From: Blastocladiella emersonii ATCC 22665
Lineage: Eukaryota; Blastocladiomycota; Blastocladiomycetes; Blastocladiales; Blastocladiaceae
NCBI GenBank assembly: GCA_025594325.1
Contig: JANHCV010000003.1
Location: forward strand, 1,178,001-1,242,000
Direction of reading: 5' to 3'
Length of the DNA stretch: 64,000 bases
This document shows positions 10,803-22,276 of this stretch, piece after piece. The stretch's first letter is position 1, and every line of letters begins with the position of its first letter. The notes beneath the pieces are model-generated. The model did no database searches. It saw nothing but the letters and a program-made list of their open reading frames with translations, and had not been told where the DNA came from. Both the position numbers and the translations under genes were made by a program.

Positions 10803-12344
10803 TTAGATACCGACCATGGCCATAGTGCACGCGACAACAGCGCCGACGAGGACGGCGGCCGAGACGGCCGCCGACTGGCCCGCGGCGCCGGTCTTGTCAG
10901 CGGCGGCGGCGGCCGTGGTGCTGGCGTTGCCGGCGGCCTGCATCTTCTTGATACCGTCGGGGGTCCAGTTGGCGTTGCCCGTGATGTTGCGCAGGTCGGC
11001 GATGGTCGGGAGCTTCTTGCCCTCGGCCTTGAGGCGCTGCAGGTAGGTGAGGACGCCCTTGAAGATGCGGTTGATGGCCTCGATCTGGTCCTTGGACCAC
11101 ATGTTGCCCATGGACGCCCAGAAGGCGTCGGGGATGGTCTCGAATGGCGGGATCCACGAGTCGATGTCGCCGACCGTCGCATCCTTGCCCGTCGACGCCG
11201 CGTCGGTGGCCGTCGGCGTGGCGGTGGCCGAGGTCGAGGTCGTGGTCGTGGTGCCCGTAGCCGAGGTAGTGGTCGAGGCGGCCGTCGAGGTGGCCGACGA
11301 GGCCGTAGTCGACTTGCCGGCGCCCGTGTCGACGTCGGCGCCGCCGCCGTTGCCGTTCCACTTGCCGTCAGGCGCCGGAACGTCGTCGTACACGTAGCAG
11401 TCGGGACCCGACGAGTAGGCGAACAGCGTGGCGACGGTCTTACCGTTGAACACGTCGTTCATGTTGACGTTGCTGACCTTGCTGTTCTTGTTCTGCCACA
11501 TGGCGAGGTACTTGTCGAGACCGGCGTGCCACCTGTACGTCGCGAAGTCGGGGGAGGTTAGTACATGGTCGGTCGAGTCGGTTCCAAAGCGCGTTTTCGC
11601 GCTCCGAATGCGCAGAAAACGACAAAATCATCGACGACGTCCGGATAAAAGTACAAGTCCGATGGACTCTGCGTGGTGAAATACTGGGGCGAGTCGGGGA
11701 AGGACGAGTGGACGCGGTTGTGGCAGACACCCTCGATGGCCGTCGAGAACGACGTGTACTCCTGGTTGCTGTTGATCATGGACGCGAGCACGGTCGGCGC
11801 ACAGCCACCCCAGTTGCCCTCGGGACCCATGCGCTTGAGGCAGGCGCCGTTGATGCGCACGTCAGCGTAAGGGGCACCGACGCAGGCGCCGTTCGAGCCC
11901 ATGAGGTCCGAACCCCACACGGCCGACGAGGCCGGGTTGGCCGAGTCGCGCGAGATGTCGTGGTACGGCAGACCCGTCAGGCCGCCGCCAGCGGCGTTGA
12001 GCAGCAGCGACTCGAAGCGCCACATGAAACTCCGATGCCTACGCGAGGACGCGACGATGGGATCAGAGCGCCGATCACTCGAGTCTCGACCGTGTGTAGA
12101 CGACGTACCAGAGGGCAAAGTTCGGGTTACCGTGAGCAACGGGGATGCTGTCGGCGTGGTGCTGGCGCAGGCGCTCAATCTCGCCGTTCTGGTACAGCTT
12201 GAGCATGCCGCGGGTGAGGGCGGCGCGCTCCGACGAGCTGAGGCGGCGGAGCTCCTTGCGGACGCGGCACTGGGCGTTGGCCGGGTCGGCGGCGAGCACG
12301 AGCGCGAGCAGGGCCGCGACGAGGATGAGGAGGGGGGACTGCAT
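10803..12344 (-). CDS. Secreted tyrosinase / polyphenol oxidase, paralogue 1
   Basis: Type-3 copper oxidase that would oxidise phenols to quinones, for example in melanin formation. Exons: 12109-12344, 11655-12038, 10803-11532 (449 residues). Residues 1-25 are a signal peptide ending ANA. CuA: H71 and H80 in AHGNPNFALWHRSFMWRFE, with H62 or H63 as the likely third ligand. CuB: H185 and H189 (CHNRVH) and H209 (DLWHAGLDKYLAMW). The second splice (GTACT...TACAG, 11533-11654) rebuilds the CuB helix exactly, which supports the exon plan. A Ser/Thr-rich linker of about 50 residues follows, then a C-terminal domain and a hydrophobic tail (SAAVLVGAVVACTMAMVGI) resembling a GPI-anchor signal. A paralogue lies 6 kb away at 18326-19951. 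Confidence 0.92.
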
Positions 12345-12967
12345 GGTGGTGTTGTAGGTGGAAGACGAGCTGCTCTCTCTCTAGGACTCGTCGTCGTCGA
12401 TGGGTTGGTTGGATGGTGATGGATGGGTGGCGGACTGCAGGAACGGGTCTAGCTGCAGGCAGAGGGGAGAGAGAGGAGGATCGAGCTCGGGTCGAGAGGG
12501 GGGAGCGGGATTTATATACAGGCGCAGGGCGGCGTTCTAGTTCTAGCGACGGCCATGCAGCGCTCCGGGGCGCCCGCGCCTTTTAAAAGCGGGCCGGCGA
12601 GGGCGGCCAGCCGCTCGCGCGTCGCAGGGACGCTCACGGTGCATGGCGCGCGCGAGCCGCAGCAGCGCCAATCACCTGACGTGCATGAACATGGGGGTCG
12701 GTGACCAAGTATGACTCAACGCGCCGGCTGCGGCGCGGCGCGGCCCTGACACGCCCTGACTGACCGCGACGCCCACGCCGCACCGGATTCGTCCCTGATG
12801 GTCGCTCATGATGGCTTCATTCACGCTGGCTGATGAGCACCACGCCGGCCGGTGAGCAAAACACCTCAGCAACCCGGTAATAAGGAAGGGAGGGAGGGAA
12901 TCTATTTGACTTGTATGATCGTGAGGGTGATGAGCGCTTTTCGCGCACTCGCGCCGCGCACGCGCAC
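12345..12967. other. Intergenic carrying the tyrosinase 1 promoter
   Basis: Between the tyrosinase start and the Sac phosphatase stop, both minus strand. It carries the TATA box listed separately and GA-rich tracts at about 12455-12510. Nothing else recognisable. Confidence 0.5.
12511..12518 (-). promoter_or_regulatory. TATA box of tyrosinase 1
   Basis: TATATAAA on the minus strand, about 170 bp upstream of the tyrosinase ATG, in otherwise GC-rich sequence. Similar boxes precede the other secreted-protein genes in this window. Confidence 0.65.
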
Positions 12968-15900
12968 TTATGCGCCGCTGCCGCCAGCGCCCACGTAGGC
13001 CGCCAGAACCGACGACGCGACAACGTGGCCGAGCTCGCGCAGGGCCGTTTCCTGCACGGCGGCGATGAGGTCGGCGAGCGCGGGTGGTGGTGGCGGTGGC
13101 GGACCTGCAGGAGCGGCATGACTCGCAGGGACAGGGACCGCTGCGCCGCCACTCGCCGTCGTGGCCACCGACTTGGTCTCGCTGGCCACCGACGTTGGTG
13201 CCGACGTCGACTCCTTGGAATCCTCGACGCGGCTGGACGACGACGGCGACGACGCGAACGAAAAGGCCGAGAAGGCGCGCTTGAACAGGCCGCCGCCGCG
13301 CCGTGGGGCCGGGGCGGGCGAAGGCGCAGCGGACACGGATGGTCGCGGTCTTGGCGTTGGCGGGGCCGGAGCAGGTGCCGCCGCCGCCGCAGCCGTGGAC
13401 GAGGCCGTGTTCACGCTCCCCCCGCTCGCTCCCCACATGCCGAACCCGCGGCCGAGGAGAGCCGAAGCGGTCGCGGTCGCGCTCGCCGATGTCGCCGCCC
13501 CCGCCGCTGCTGCTGCTGGCGTCGCACGCTTGGCAGCGGCGAGGATCGACGGCGGGACGACGAGTGGGTCGAGATCAACGAACGCCATCTCGAGCGGACC
13601 GCCGAGGTGACGGACGAGGTCGGCTGCGGTGACGACCTTGACGCCGTGGCGGTTGCTGCCGGCGAGCCCGGGGACGACCTGCATCTCGCGGATCGCGTTG
13701 AGCGGGATCGGGTTGGCGGGGCGGAGCGGTTCGCGCGCCGGGCGCACGAGGAACGAGCGCGACGTCAGGATCACCATGACGGGGTCCTCGACGTCCTTGG
13801 TAGTGGCGGAGGGCGGGAACACGGGCGTGACGGGCGACGGCAGCGAGAACGGGAGCGCCTCCTTGGCAGCCCACGCGCCGACAACGGCCTCGTCGGGGTC
13901 GAGCAGCTCGCGGGCGGCGAAGTGGACGGCGTCGGGGAGCCACGACCGGTTGCCGAGGAGCACGTCCATGATGGCCTGGTCGTACGTGTCGCGGACGTTG
14001 TTCATGTACAGTCGCTCGACCGACTTGCGGAGGTCCTGGGCCGCGCCCTGCACGTTGCGTTTCCCGGTGCGCGTGAAATCGGCTTTCAGCGCATCGGTGC
14101 CCGTGTAGCACCGCGACACGCTGTCGCCGAGACTCGCCCACGCGAGCGCGTGACGGCGCTCAAAGTCGGCGTCGAGCTCGATGCCCATGCGCTTGAGCTG
14201 CGTCTCGAGCAGGCACCGCGCCACGTACGTCTGCACGACGTTGGTGCGGTCGAGGCAGTCGAGGCAGTTGGTGCGCAGCACGCCCGTCTGGCGGAGCAGG
14301 GGGACGGGTTCGCGGCCCGCGGCCGCCGCGTCGCCCGGCCGCTCGTGCGTCCAATAGTACCCCGCGGCGTCGAGGTCGTGCGCGAGCAGCTCGATGAGCT
14401 TGGCGACGTTCTCGAACCGCAGGCCCGCGCACTCGCGGTGGAAGTCGAACTCGGTGTACTGGACGCGGTCGAGCCCGAGCCCCGCGAGCGTGTCGCGGTA
14501 CGCGTCCGACAGCGCGCCCTCGCGCCCCGCGGACTCGAGCAGGTTGACGATGCGCACGGCGCCGTACTGGGTGAGCTGGCGCGCGAAGTGCTCGCGCATC
14601 GCGGTACGCTGCGCGTCGGCCGACGGGCTGAGCACGATGTCGGGCTTCGGCGACAGGCCCGACTGCGTCCACACGAGCGGCACCGAGCCGCGGAATTGCA
14701 CGAAGGAGGAGGTTTGAATGGATTCATCGTTCTACTCGCGCACGCGCAGGCGATGGGTGAGCGTTCGCGGGTCGTACACGGGAAGCAGTTGAGCGTACCG
14801 TGGAAATGACGATTTGTTCTATCTCGACAGAGTTGGCGGCGTGGCCGGCATGGTCGAGGCCGCGGTGGAGGTAGCGGCGGCCGCCGCGGCGGCACGAGCG
14901 GCGCGCGATGAGCAGCATGCGGTGCGGCGAGGGGAGCTCGGCCGACAGGTAGCTGACGTGGCCCTGGATGATGGGCGTCACGCGCGGGCGCAACTCGGCG
15001 GGCACCTTGCGGATCAGGAAGTGGTTCCATGCGTAGTCGGTGTTGAGCTGTGCGTGCGAGTCGCGCGTCAGTTGGCCCAAGAAGCGAGTCGAGAGCGACA
15101 AGGCGTACCGTCTGCCAGTCCCACTTGCCCATGGCCGTGGCCTGGATCGGGCGCGTCAGGTCGCGGTCCGAGTGGTAAAAGTAACCGCTCGACAGCAGGG
15201 TTTCGATGTCGTGGATGGTGCGGTCGGGGTTGGAGCCGGGCTACACGGTCGCGGGTGATGTAGCAATGAGCACGGTGTGAAACCAATGCGGGACCATGAA
15301 GAAGCGTACGCTGGCCGAGCCGGGCGGAACGACGGCGCTGATGGACGACTTGAGGGTGATGCCGACGACTTTCATGCCGTAGAGCCCCGTAGCAGCGGCG
15401 CTCGAGAAGGTGGCCGCCCACGTCTTGGACGACGACGACGACGACGACGCGGTCGCGGTCGATGATGGACTCGACGACGCGGCGGCCGCCGCCGCAGCCA
15501 TGGCGCTCAGCCCATGCGCGCCCGACCCTGCATCCTCCCCATCCTCGTCGTCCTCCTCGTCGAGCTCGTACGACCCGATTCGGTGCAGGGCGACCTTGGT
15601 GATGCGAAAGATGGAGTCGCCGTAGGACACGGCCTCGTGCTCGCGCACGACGACGAGGCAGTGGACCGTGGCGGAGATCTGGATCACGCCGAGCAGGGCG
15701 AGGAACGGGACCGCCTGCGCGTCGCGCGACAGCGAAGGGTGGCCCGCGAGCCGGCACTTGCCGTCCGCGGACGCAAACGTCGCGCGGAAGTCGTCGCGGA
15801 ATTTGAGCGTGCACGACGCGGCGAGCGGGGGTGGCGGCGCGGCGGCCGGCGCGGGTTCCGCGGCGGCGCCAGGCGTGGAGGATGAGGATGATGAGGATGG

Positions 15901-16005
15901 AGCGCGGAGCGATGGTTTGATGTCGGCGTCGTCGTCGAGGTCGGGAATCTCGGTGAGGATGACCCCGCTGCGCGCGACGGCGAGGTAGGCGCCGAGGTGG
16001 GCCAT
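12968..16005 (-). CDS. Sac-domain phosphoinositide phosphatase
   Basis: Dephosphorylates inositol phospholipids on membranes. Exons: 15310-16005, 15109-15240, 14799-15047, 12968-14731 (946 residues). Early Sac motifs are LALLGVIQISATVHCLVV and DSIFRITKVAL. Later come FYHSDRDLTRP, a RRGGRRYLHRGLDHAGHAAN block, SSFVQFRGSVPLVWTQSG, and the catalytic CX5R motif in RTNCLDCLDRTNVVQ. After the Sac domain a region with VMVILTSRSFLVRP may correspond to the hSac2/PH-like fold of INPP5F. The last 200 residues are Pro/Ala/Ser-rich with no transmembrane pair, so this is not a plain SAC1 and more likely Sac2/INPP5F-like. Residues 35-75 contain a serine run encoded by a TCG repeat. The start is the ATG of MAHLGAYLAV; a longer upstream frame exists. 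Confidence 0.88.
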
Positions 16006-16405
16006 GGTAGCGGGCGGGTGATGGGGGCGGCCCTCGGTATGGTACACGGGCAGATCGCAGAGCGAGTGCGGGCAGTGCGGATTCTCTATGAGGTGTGCAT
16101 GGGTCTACGGCGGCCGGTGATGGTCGCGGCCACGGCCAAAGCCCGCGATGGGCGTGTGGCGCGCGAGGCGCTCCAGTGGCGGCGCGCCCAGCCCCACGTG
16201 GCTCGGGTTTGATTCCACTGCACACGTGCACTGTGCCGCCGCGGCGCAGCGCGTCGTCGCTCGCGCACACGGCACCGCTGGAGCCAAGCAGCCCGGGTCC
16301 ACTCGCGTCTCGCTGGAATCACCAGTGACCAGTGGAACGACTCGCCATGGCACCGCTCGCTGCTGCCCGCTCTCCTCCCGCAATGGAGCCAATGAACCAC
16401 ACACT

Positions 16406-16977
16406 ATGGACTCGCAAGACGACCTCATGATCACGGCCGCGGCCCTGCGGAGTGCGTTGTCGCTCGCACACACGCACGCGCGGCTGACACATAGCCCTGA
16501 CCCGCACACCACGCAGAGAAGAACGAGGCGCAGCTCAAGGCGTCGATCCGCGCGCGCGACCGCGACCTCGCTAAACTGTGCGAGCGCATCGACCAGTCGG
16601 CCCACAATGCGGTCCAGCAGCTCGGGCAGCGGCACGGGTATGTTCGCGCGATGCACTGCCCCATGCGGTCGGTGGTAGTCTCGGCACCTTCGGCTCGCGT
16701 TGCGCTCACCAGGTGCCTCGTTTGACACGCCAGACCGACCGACGCACGCATCGCCGACCTCGAGGCGCGCGTGGTGCAGCTCAAGGCCGAGCAGAACCGC
16801 GCCGCCGACCAGTTCGAGGTGCGTGTGCACGCGCGCGCTCGCGCCTGCGACGGCGTCACGGCTGACCCACGACCAACCAACGTGTAGGCGGCCGCGCGCC
16901 AGTGCATGGAGGAGAACACGGCCATCATCGCCGCCATGGACGCGCTCGACCGCGAGCTGCTGTCGCGCCTCGGATAA
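16406..16977 (+). CDS. Small coiled-coil protein, unrecognised
   Basis: Exons 16406-16451, 16517-16637, 16734-16818 and 16888-16977 give a 113-residue protein, divergent from the Sac phosphatase with 400 bp between. It starts MDSQDDLMITAAALRKK and is almost wholly alpha-helical with heptad spacing: KASIRARDRDLAKLCERID, ARIADLEARVVQLKAEQ, NTAIIAAMDALDRELLSRL. Size and composition suggest a structural subunit of a small complex (BLOC/BORC-, kinetochore- or flagellar-type), but I cannot name one. The splices are inferred from frame and coiled-coil continuity. None of the three donors is the local GTACG type (GTGCG, GTATG, GTGCG), so the model is less secure than its neighbours. Confidence 0.65.
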
Positions 16978-17459
16978 CGCGCTGTCGCGTGTGGATGGAG
17001 AGCGAGGGCTGAACACGAACGCTGTTCTCGGACCCCCACTCGTCATTTCGCTCGTGAGTGGCGGCAGTCTCGGCCCGCCCGCCCGCCTGACCTTGTTGTT
17101 GTTGTTGGGGACGCCCAAAGCGGAAGCGAAAGCGCGGCGTCGCGTTCTCGACGCGTCGCCTCGCGCGGCACGTGGGCCGAAAGGTGGCTTGGTCCAATCG
17201 CGCGGCGCGTCGTGGTCGCCACGCGAGCGCTCCGGCAGCGACCGGATCAGGAACCCACTTCGCCCGCCTCCCTTCCTGAGAAGCCTAATCGATGGCCGTG
17301 GAAGACAACGTGCATCGCTGCGGGCGAGCGAACGAGCGAAGAACCCTCAGGGCGTCGGGCGGCGGCGAGAGTATAAAACCCGGCCGGTCCCCCGCGACCT
17401 CGTCCTCGCTCTTCACCATCGAAGCTTGATCTCTCTCTTTTGCTCGACGTATCAACACC
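16978..17459. other. Intergenic, promoter of the C2-domain gene
   Basis: About 480 bp containing a TATA box at 17372 and a pyrimidine-rich leader before the ATG at 17460. No gene is seen. Confidence 0.5.
17372..17378 (+). promoter_or_regulatory. TATA box of the C2-domain gene
   Basis: TATAAAA 88 bp upstream of the ATG at 17460, followed by a CT-rich leader typical of a strongly expressed gene. Confidence 0.65.
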
Positions 17460-18107
17460 ATGCTCGCTACCGGCCAGACCACTGCCCCCGCTGCCCCCGG
17501 CGCCTACGTCACCTACGAGGACGGCTACCGCCTCGAGGGCCTGACCGTCACCGTCGGTACGCGACCACCGACCACCCCGGTCGCTGCCCGACATTTTCTC
17601 ACCTCTTAAATCCCTCATCTGCCTCTAGTCGAGTCCCGCAAGGTCGCCGACAGCGACGCCATGCCGTTCAACAGCGCTGACCCCTACGTTGTGGTCACCG
17701 TGGGCTCCGTGAAGAAAACTACCAAGATTCACAAAGGCGAGGGCAACTCGGTGACGTTCAACGAGAAGTTCGAGATCGACGTGCCCGCCGGTGCCACGCA
17801 CCTGGTCGTGCAGATGTTCGACAAGGACACGTTCACGTCCGACGACCTGCTGGGCGAGGTCAAGATCGACCTCAAGGACGTGGCCCGCGCCAACGTCGAC
17901 AAGTTCTTCCCGCTGGCCGCCGGCGGCAAGTCGGCCGGCGAGCTCCGCCTCGCGGTCCACCCGCGCGGCTCCATCACGGGCAAGATCCACGACGCCCTCC
18001 ACGGCCACGGCGCCTCGAACCCCATCTCCAAGCTCAAGGAGAAGCTCCACCGCAAGAAGAAGCACGACGGCGACTCGTCGTCGTCGTCCGACTCGGACTC
18101 GGACTAA
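17460..18107 (+). CDS. Single C2-domain protein
   Basis: Two exons (17460-17556, 17629-18107), 191 residues. One C2 domain spans about residues 25-145: LEGLTVTV, then the calcium-loop-type segment FNSADPYVVVTVG, KTTKIHKGEGNSVTFNEKF, and FDKDTFTSDDLLGEVKIDL. Aspartates in SADPY and FDKD fit calcium and phospholipid binding. The rest is a basic helix (KLKEKLHRKKKH) and an acidic Ser/Asp tail. There is no catalytic domain, so it probably acts as a calcium-dependent membrane-binding or adaptor protein, as small plant and fungal C2 proteins do. The TATA box and short leader suggest high expression. The intron donor is GTACG, the acceptor CTCTAG. Confidence 0.9.
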
Positions 18108-18325
18108 GGCCGTTGTTCGTCGTCGCCGATCTGTGGGCTGTCGCGGCTCAGTTGAGCATCGTCATCGTGTAAAGCTACAATGTACATTTCACCCCCTGAT
18201 CCACCTCCACTGCGACGATGATGATGAAGGAGTGCGATGTATTGCAGAGTGATAGCGCCGTGCGTGTGCGATGATGGTTGAGGGATGCGAGGGATGCGTG
18301 GGATGGATGAGGAGAGCGAGAGAGG

Positions 18326-19951
18326 TTACACGAGCGCGGCGAGGACCGAGACGACCATGGCCACGGCCACCACGACCACGGCGCCTTCACCGCGGAACGA
18401 CGGCCCCGCGCTCGACTGCAGCTGCAGCGCCGCGTCCTGGACCGCCGGGATCGCCGAGTCCGAGTAGTCGTCCTCGGGCGGCGCCGTGCAGTTGCCGTGC
18501 GCGTCGAGGAACAGCGAGTTGACCGTCGGCAGCGCCGCCGGGTCGACCTGGCCCTTGGCGATCTGCGTGTTGAGGTCCGTGATCATCGTGTTGATCTCCT
18601 TCTCGATGGCTACACGGATCAAGCGAGGGTGAGGGTGAGGGATAGGCGGGGCGGAAGGACGCGAGGGCAAGCAGCGTACCGCGCCAGTTGTCAATCGACA
18701 TGTTGGGCATGACCTTGTAAACGGCCTCGTCGGGCGCCTGGTACATGAGCGGGAAGAAGCCTGCGGGCGCCGCGGCCGCGGTCCCGTTTTTGTACGTGTA
18801 CGAGGTAGTGGTAGTGGTGGTCGTTGTCGACGTCGTAGTCCCGTTCCCCGCCGCCGAGGCCACGGTGGTCGTTGTCACGGTCTCGTTGACGCCGCGCTTC
18901 TTGAGCGACTGCTGCTGCGTCGGGACCACGTACTGGTAGCACAGGCGGGTGCGGTACCGGAGCATGTCGCGGTACGTCCACCGCTCCGGGTACACGACAA
19001 CGCGCGCGGCCGGGTCGATGCCCCGCGGGTTGCCCCACCCGCGCAGGTCGTCGACGTTCTGCGGCCGCAGCGACTGGTAGATGGCCCACAGCGCGTCAAT
19101 GTACGCGTGGTTCACCCAAAACTACGAGCACGAGGTGATCAGTACATCGCGGACCATGACCATCTCCCACAGAAAAACGTACGGCCGGATCCGACGGCGA
19201 GATACGCGTGTCACCCATATGCCCGCCGACGAGGATGTGGAACTGGTTGTGCGGCGACACCTCGACGATGCGGGCAAAGTCGCCAAAGTTGGTGAACCGC
19301 GCCATGGCGCGCGCGAGCACCTGCGACGGGGGCAGCCAGCTGAACCCTGTCGGCAGCCGCTGCGGGTCGCGCATCACCAGGTTGCCGCCGTCGTCGCGCA
19401 ACCCAGCAAACACGCCGCGCAGCGGGCCGCTCGCCATGGGCGACAGCTTGGTCGGGCCGAACACGTCCGAGTTCTGGATCCCCGAGCCCTCGCGGAGCTC
19501 GTCTACACGCCGCAAGGTGTAAGACGTTTTGCGGAAGAAGCGAGGGTCACGGCCGGCGTACCCCAGTACGGCGCGCCGGTCAGCGTCGGCGCGACCTTGA
19601 GCAGCTCGTCTTCAAAGTCGGCCATGAGCGCGCGGTGCATCGGGAAAAAGTGCGGCGTGCCGTGGTACGCCATGCCGGTACGGTGCCGGCGCGTCAGCCG
19701 GTCGAGCGCGCCGTTGCGCTTCATGCTACGCACGGGCACCATCAGCGGCAGGGTCGACGCAGACGAGTCACGGCGATCACGTACGCCCAGAACCCATCGT
19801 TGAGCGCCTTCCACTCGGCACTCGACAGCGACGACAGCGGCTTGCGCGTGCGGACCGTGCGGCACTGCGCGTCGACGTGGCCGGCGAGGGACGCGAGCAG
19901 GACGGCCGCGAGGGCGAGGCAGGCCACGGGCGAGAGACGCGTGCGGGCCAT
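18326..19951 (-). CDS. Secreted tyrosinase / polyphenol oxidase, paralogue 2
   Basis: Exons 19785-19951, 19562-19725, 19183-19502, 18680-19121, 18326-18609; 458 residues. Residues 1-28 are a signal peptide ending VDA. CuA ligands are H70, H77 and H86 (RRHRTGMAYHGTPHFFPMHR); the usual Trp before the last His is Met. The family PYWD motif is restored by splicing at 19502/19562. CuB ligands are H195 and H199 (SPHNQFHILVGGH) and H222 (DPAFWVNHAYIDALW), restored by the third splice, with Asn replacing the first of the usual His pair. The C-terminus has a Thr/Ser linker, N-glycosylation sites and a hydrophobic tail (VVVVAVAMVVSVLAALV), again GPI-like. It shares its N-terminal pattern (AQCR then LSS..E) with paralogue 1 but has five exons against three. 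Confidence 0.93.
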
Positions 19952-20512
19952 GGTGGTGCGTGGAGTCGATGAAGAGGAGGTATGGAGTAGGGTGGGTGTA
20001 GCGAGGTATAGAGGGCGATAGTCTAGAGATGGTGTGGTTGGGATGCGGAGGAGCGATGGACGGTGCGCGGTCGGCCAGCGCTAAGAGGGACGCAATGCGC
20101 GAGAGTCCAAGTGCTTGATTCGTAACAAGAGTTCGTGTGTGTAACAAGGAGAGAGAGCGCGTTGACTCGCGCGAAGTGGCCCGCCGGCATGCCGCCGCCG
20201 CAGCGCGCCTTGTTCGGTTGACAGGCCAAGGCGCGCGTCACTCTGGGTCATGCCGACGGCCGAGTGCTCGTGTTCCTGCTCGAAAGAAACAAGCACGCGG
20301 TCCGCGGGATCGCCGGTCAGCGGACGCCGGGAGACGCGAGGCGCGACGCGTCTCCCTTCTTGCCTGCCACGCCCATCAAGGGGGTGGCTCAACGTGAAAC
20401 GTCTCGCGGCCCCAGCCACCCGCACGCGCACACACACGTTCGGGTGACGGCACAGCGCGTATGCGATCGGCCGCCGCGATTATTACCATGGCCACCAGCA
20501 ACCACGACGACC
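19952..20512. other. Divergent intergenic region
   Basis: About 560 bp between the start of tyrosinase 2 (minus) and the start of the plus-strand gene at 20513. It should hold both promoters. I see no strong TATA box, only TATACC-like sequence about 50 bp upstream of the tyrosinase ATG. Confidence 0.45.
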
Positions 20513-22235
20513 ATGTCCATCCTCAGCCATGATATGCAACCGCGCGATCCGTACGACGGACCCTCGGCCGCGTCCCACGGCGGTGGCGGCGCGCGGCGCC
20601 GCGTCAACGAGTCGCTCGAGAACGACCCGTTCAAGTTCCGGTACAAGCCGGCGCTGACCAAGTCGTCCGCCGACGTGTCCGTGCTTCCGGCCGCCGGGCT
20701 GCCCACGTTCCGCCAGGGCCAGCTCGCCGGCCAGAACTTTGACGGGACCGCACGGACGGCGCCGCCCTCGGCGTCCGCGCAGCCGCGGTCGGTCACAGCG
20801 GGCCGGCGGTACGAGCCGGCGGGCAGCGAGACCTTCTTTCTCGGCAACGTCAACAACATCGAGCGGCCGCGCCCGCTCGGCGCGTTCGGGTCCATGAGCG
20901 ACACGCGGCCGCGGGACCCGCGCATGCGCGAAGAGATGGGTACGCTCGCCCCCCTCACCCCACTCACTCATCCGTCAACTGACATGGACCGAGAAGCGTA
21001 GTCCAGTACGAGCGCGTGCAGCGCGAGGAGCTCGAACGGCGCCGTCTCGCGGAGCGACAGGACGCGGCCGCGATGCAGTACTTCCCGTTCGGCCAGGACC
21101 ACCGGTCGCGGCAGGGCGGCCGCATCGTACACGCCACGGACGACCGCAGCGGCGGCGGGGCCAACATGGACGGCGCCGAGCCGCGACGACAGTCCAAGTC
21201 CAAGGAGGACCTCGCGGCCGGGATCCGCGCGCAGCTCCAGGAGCGCGAGAGTCTCCGGCAGGCGGCGCGCGCCGAGGCACAGCGGCCCGTCGACGGGTTC
21301 TTCCCGACGTCGCACCGCCCGAATGCGAGGATCCAGCACTTTACCGACGCGCAGTGGGACGGGCCGCCGCCGGACCTGGTACGCTTGCTCGGCCCTTGAG
21401 CGTGGCCGTCAGACTCACCCTCGCGTTCCGATTGTAGAAGTTCGGCACCTCGGGCGGCGGCGCGCCCGTCTCCGACCCGGCGGGCTCGATCAAGACCGCG
21501 CTCCCGCTATCGCTCGAGCCGCGGCTGCCGCACGCACACGAGGACCCTGCCGCGGCGGGCCGCCAGATGCGGTACCGGGCGGCGCTCGACCAGCAGCGGC
21601 AGATGTCGGCGTCCCTGGCCGCGAATCGGACCGTGGCCGCGCAGCACCCCGCCGCGTCGCTCCCGCTCGGCGAGCACTACGTCATGGACGCGGACGCGCG
21701 GTTCCCGCTGCGCCACAGCGACGCCGTCAACCCGTATACGGAGGGGAGCATCACGTCGCAGCGCGTTCCGCGGGCGCGGCGGCCGAGCGCGGGTTTTGGG
21801 GAGTCCGACGGGGGAAGGCCGTTTGGGTTCGAGCTCAGCGTGGCACACGCTCCGCTCCCGGCACCCGCCGAGCCCGCGTGCTTCTTTCTCGGCCGGCCGA
21901 ACGAGCGGCGCCCGCGCAGGCAGTCGGTCGCGCCGCCTGTCGCGGTGCCGAACGGGCAAGGTTCGTATTCTGTGCGTGCGCGCTACGGTGTCCGATTGCT
22001 GACGACCTTTCGCTCGATAGTCTTCGTCGGCCCCGCGGCAACGGGCGGCGAGCACGGCCGCGAGCTCGCGCGCAACCCGCACCACTACTCGACGGACGTG
22101 ACGCGGCTGCAGGACGTGTACATTCGCGAGACGCAGCAGCACCCTCCGCCGCCGCCGAAACCGCAGCAACAGCAGCAGCAGCAGCAGGCACGTCAGGGTG
22201 CGGCGGCGGCGGCGAGACCGGGACCGGCGCCATGA
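20513..22235 (+). CDS. Possible flagellar/centrosomal protein, CSPP1-like motifs
   Basis: Exons 20513-20939, 21002-21378, 21438-21960, 22021-22235; 513 residues. Mostly disordered and charged, with one helix-forming stretch (QYERVQREELERRRLAERQ). It contains YFPFGQD and, after the second splice, GTSGGGAPVSDPAGSIKT. Centrosome/spindle proteins of the CSPP1 type carry a YFPFG element joined to a GGGAP..D..G motif, so the order here is suggestive, but the two parts are about 125 residues apart. The C-terminus has a polyproline run and a CAG-encoded glutamine run at about 22160-22185. NPHP4 in the same window makes a ciliary role reasonable, but this is inference. The third intron uses an atypical GTTCG donor. 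Confidence 0.6.
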
Positions 22236-22276
22236 AGTGCGTGCGATGAACGGGTTTGTTTGTATTGATACACACG

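Noticed and set aside
12911-14809. 632-codon plus-strand open frame
   Set aside because: Antisense to the Sac phosphatase exon with its intact CX5R motif. The plus-strand text is Arg/Gly low complexity.
15425-15460. GAC triplet repeat
   Set aside because: On the coding (minus) strand it is a TCG serine run in the Sac protein; no sign of expansion beyond coding needs.
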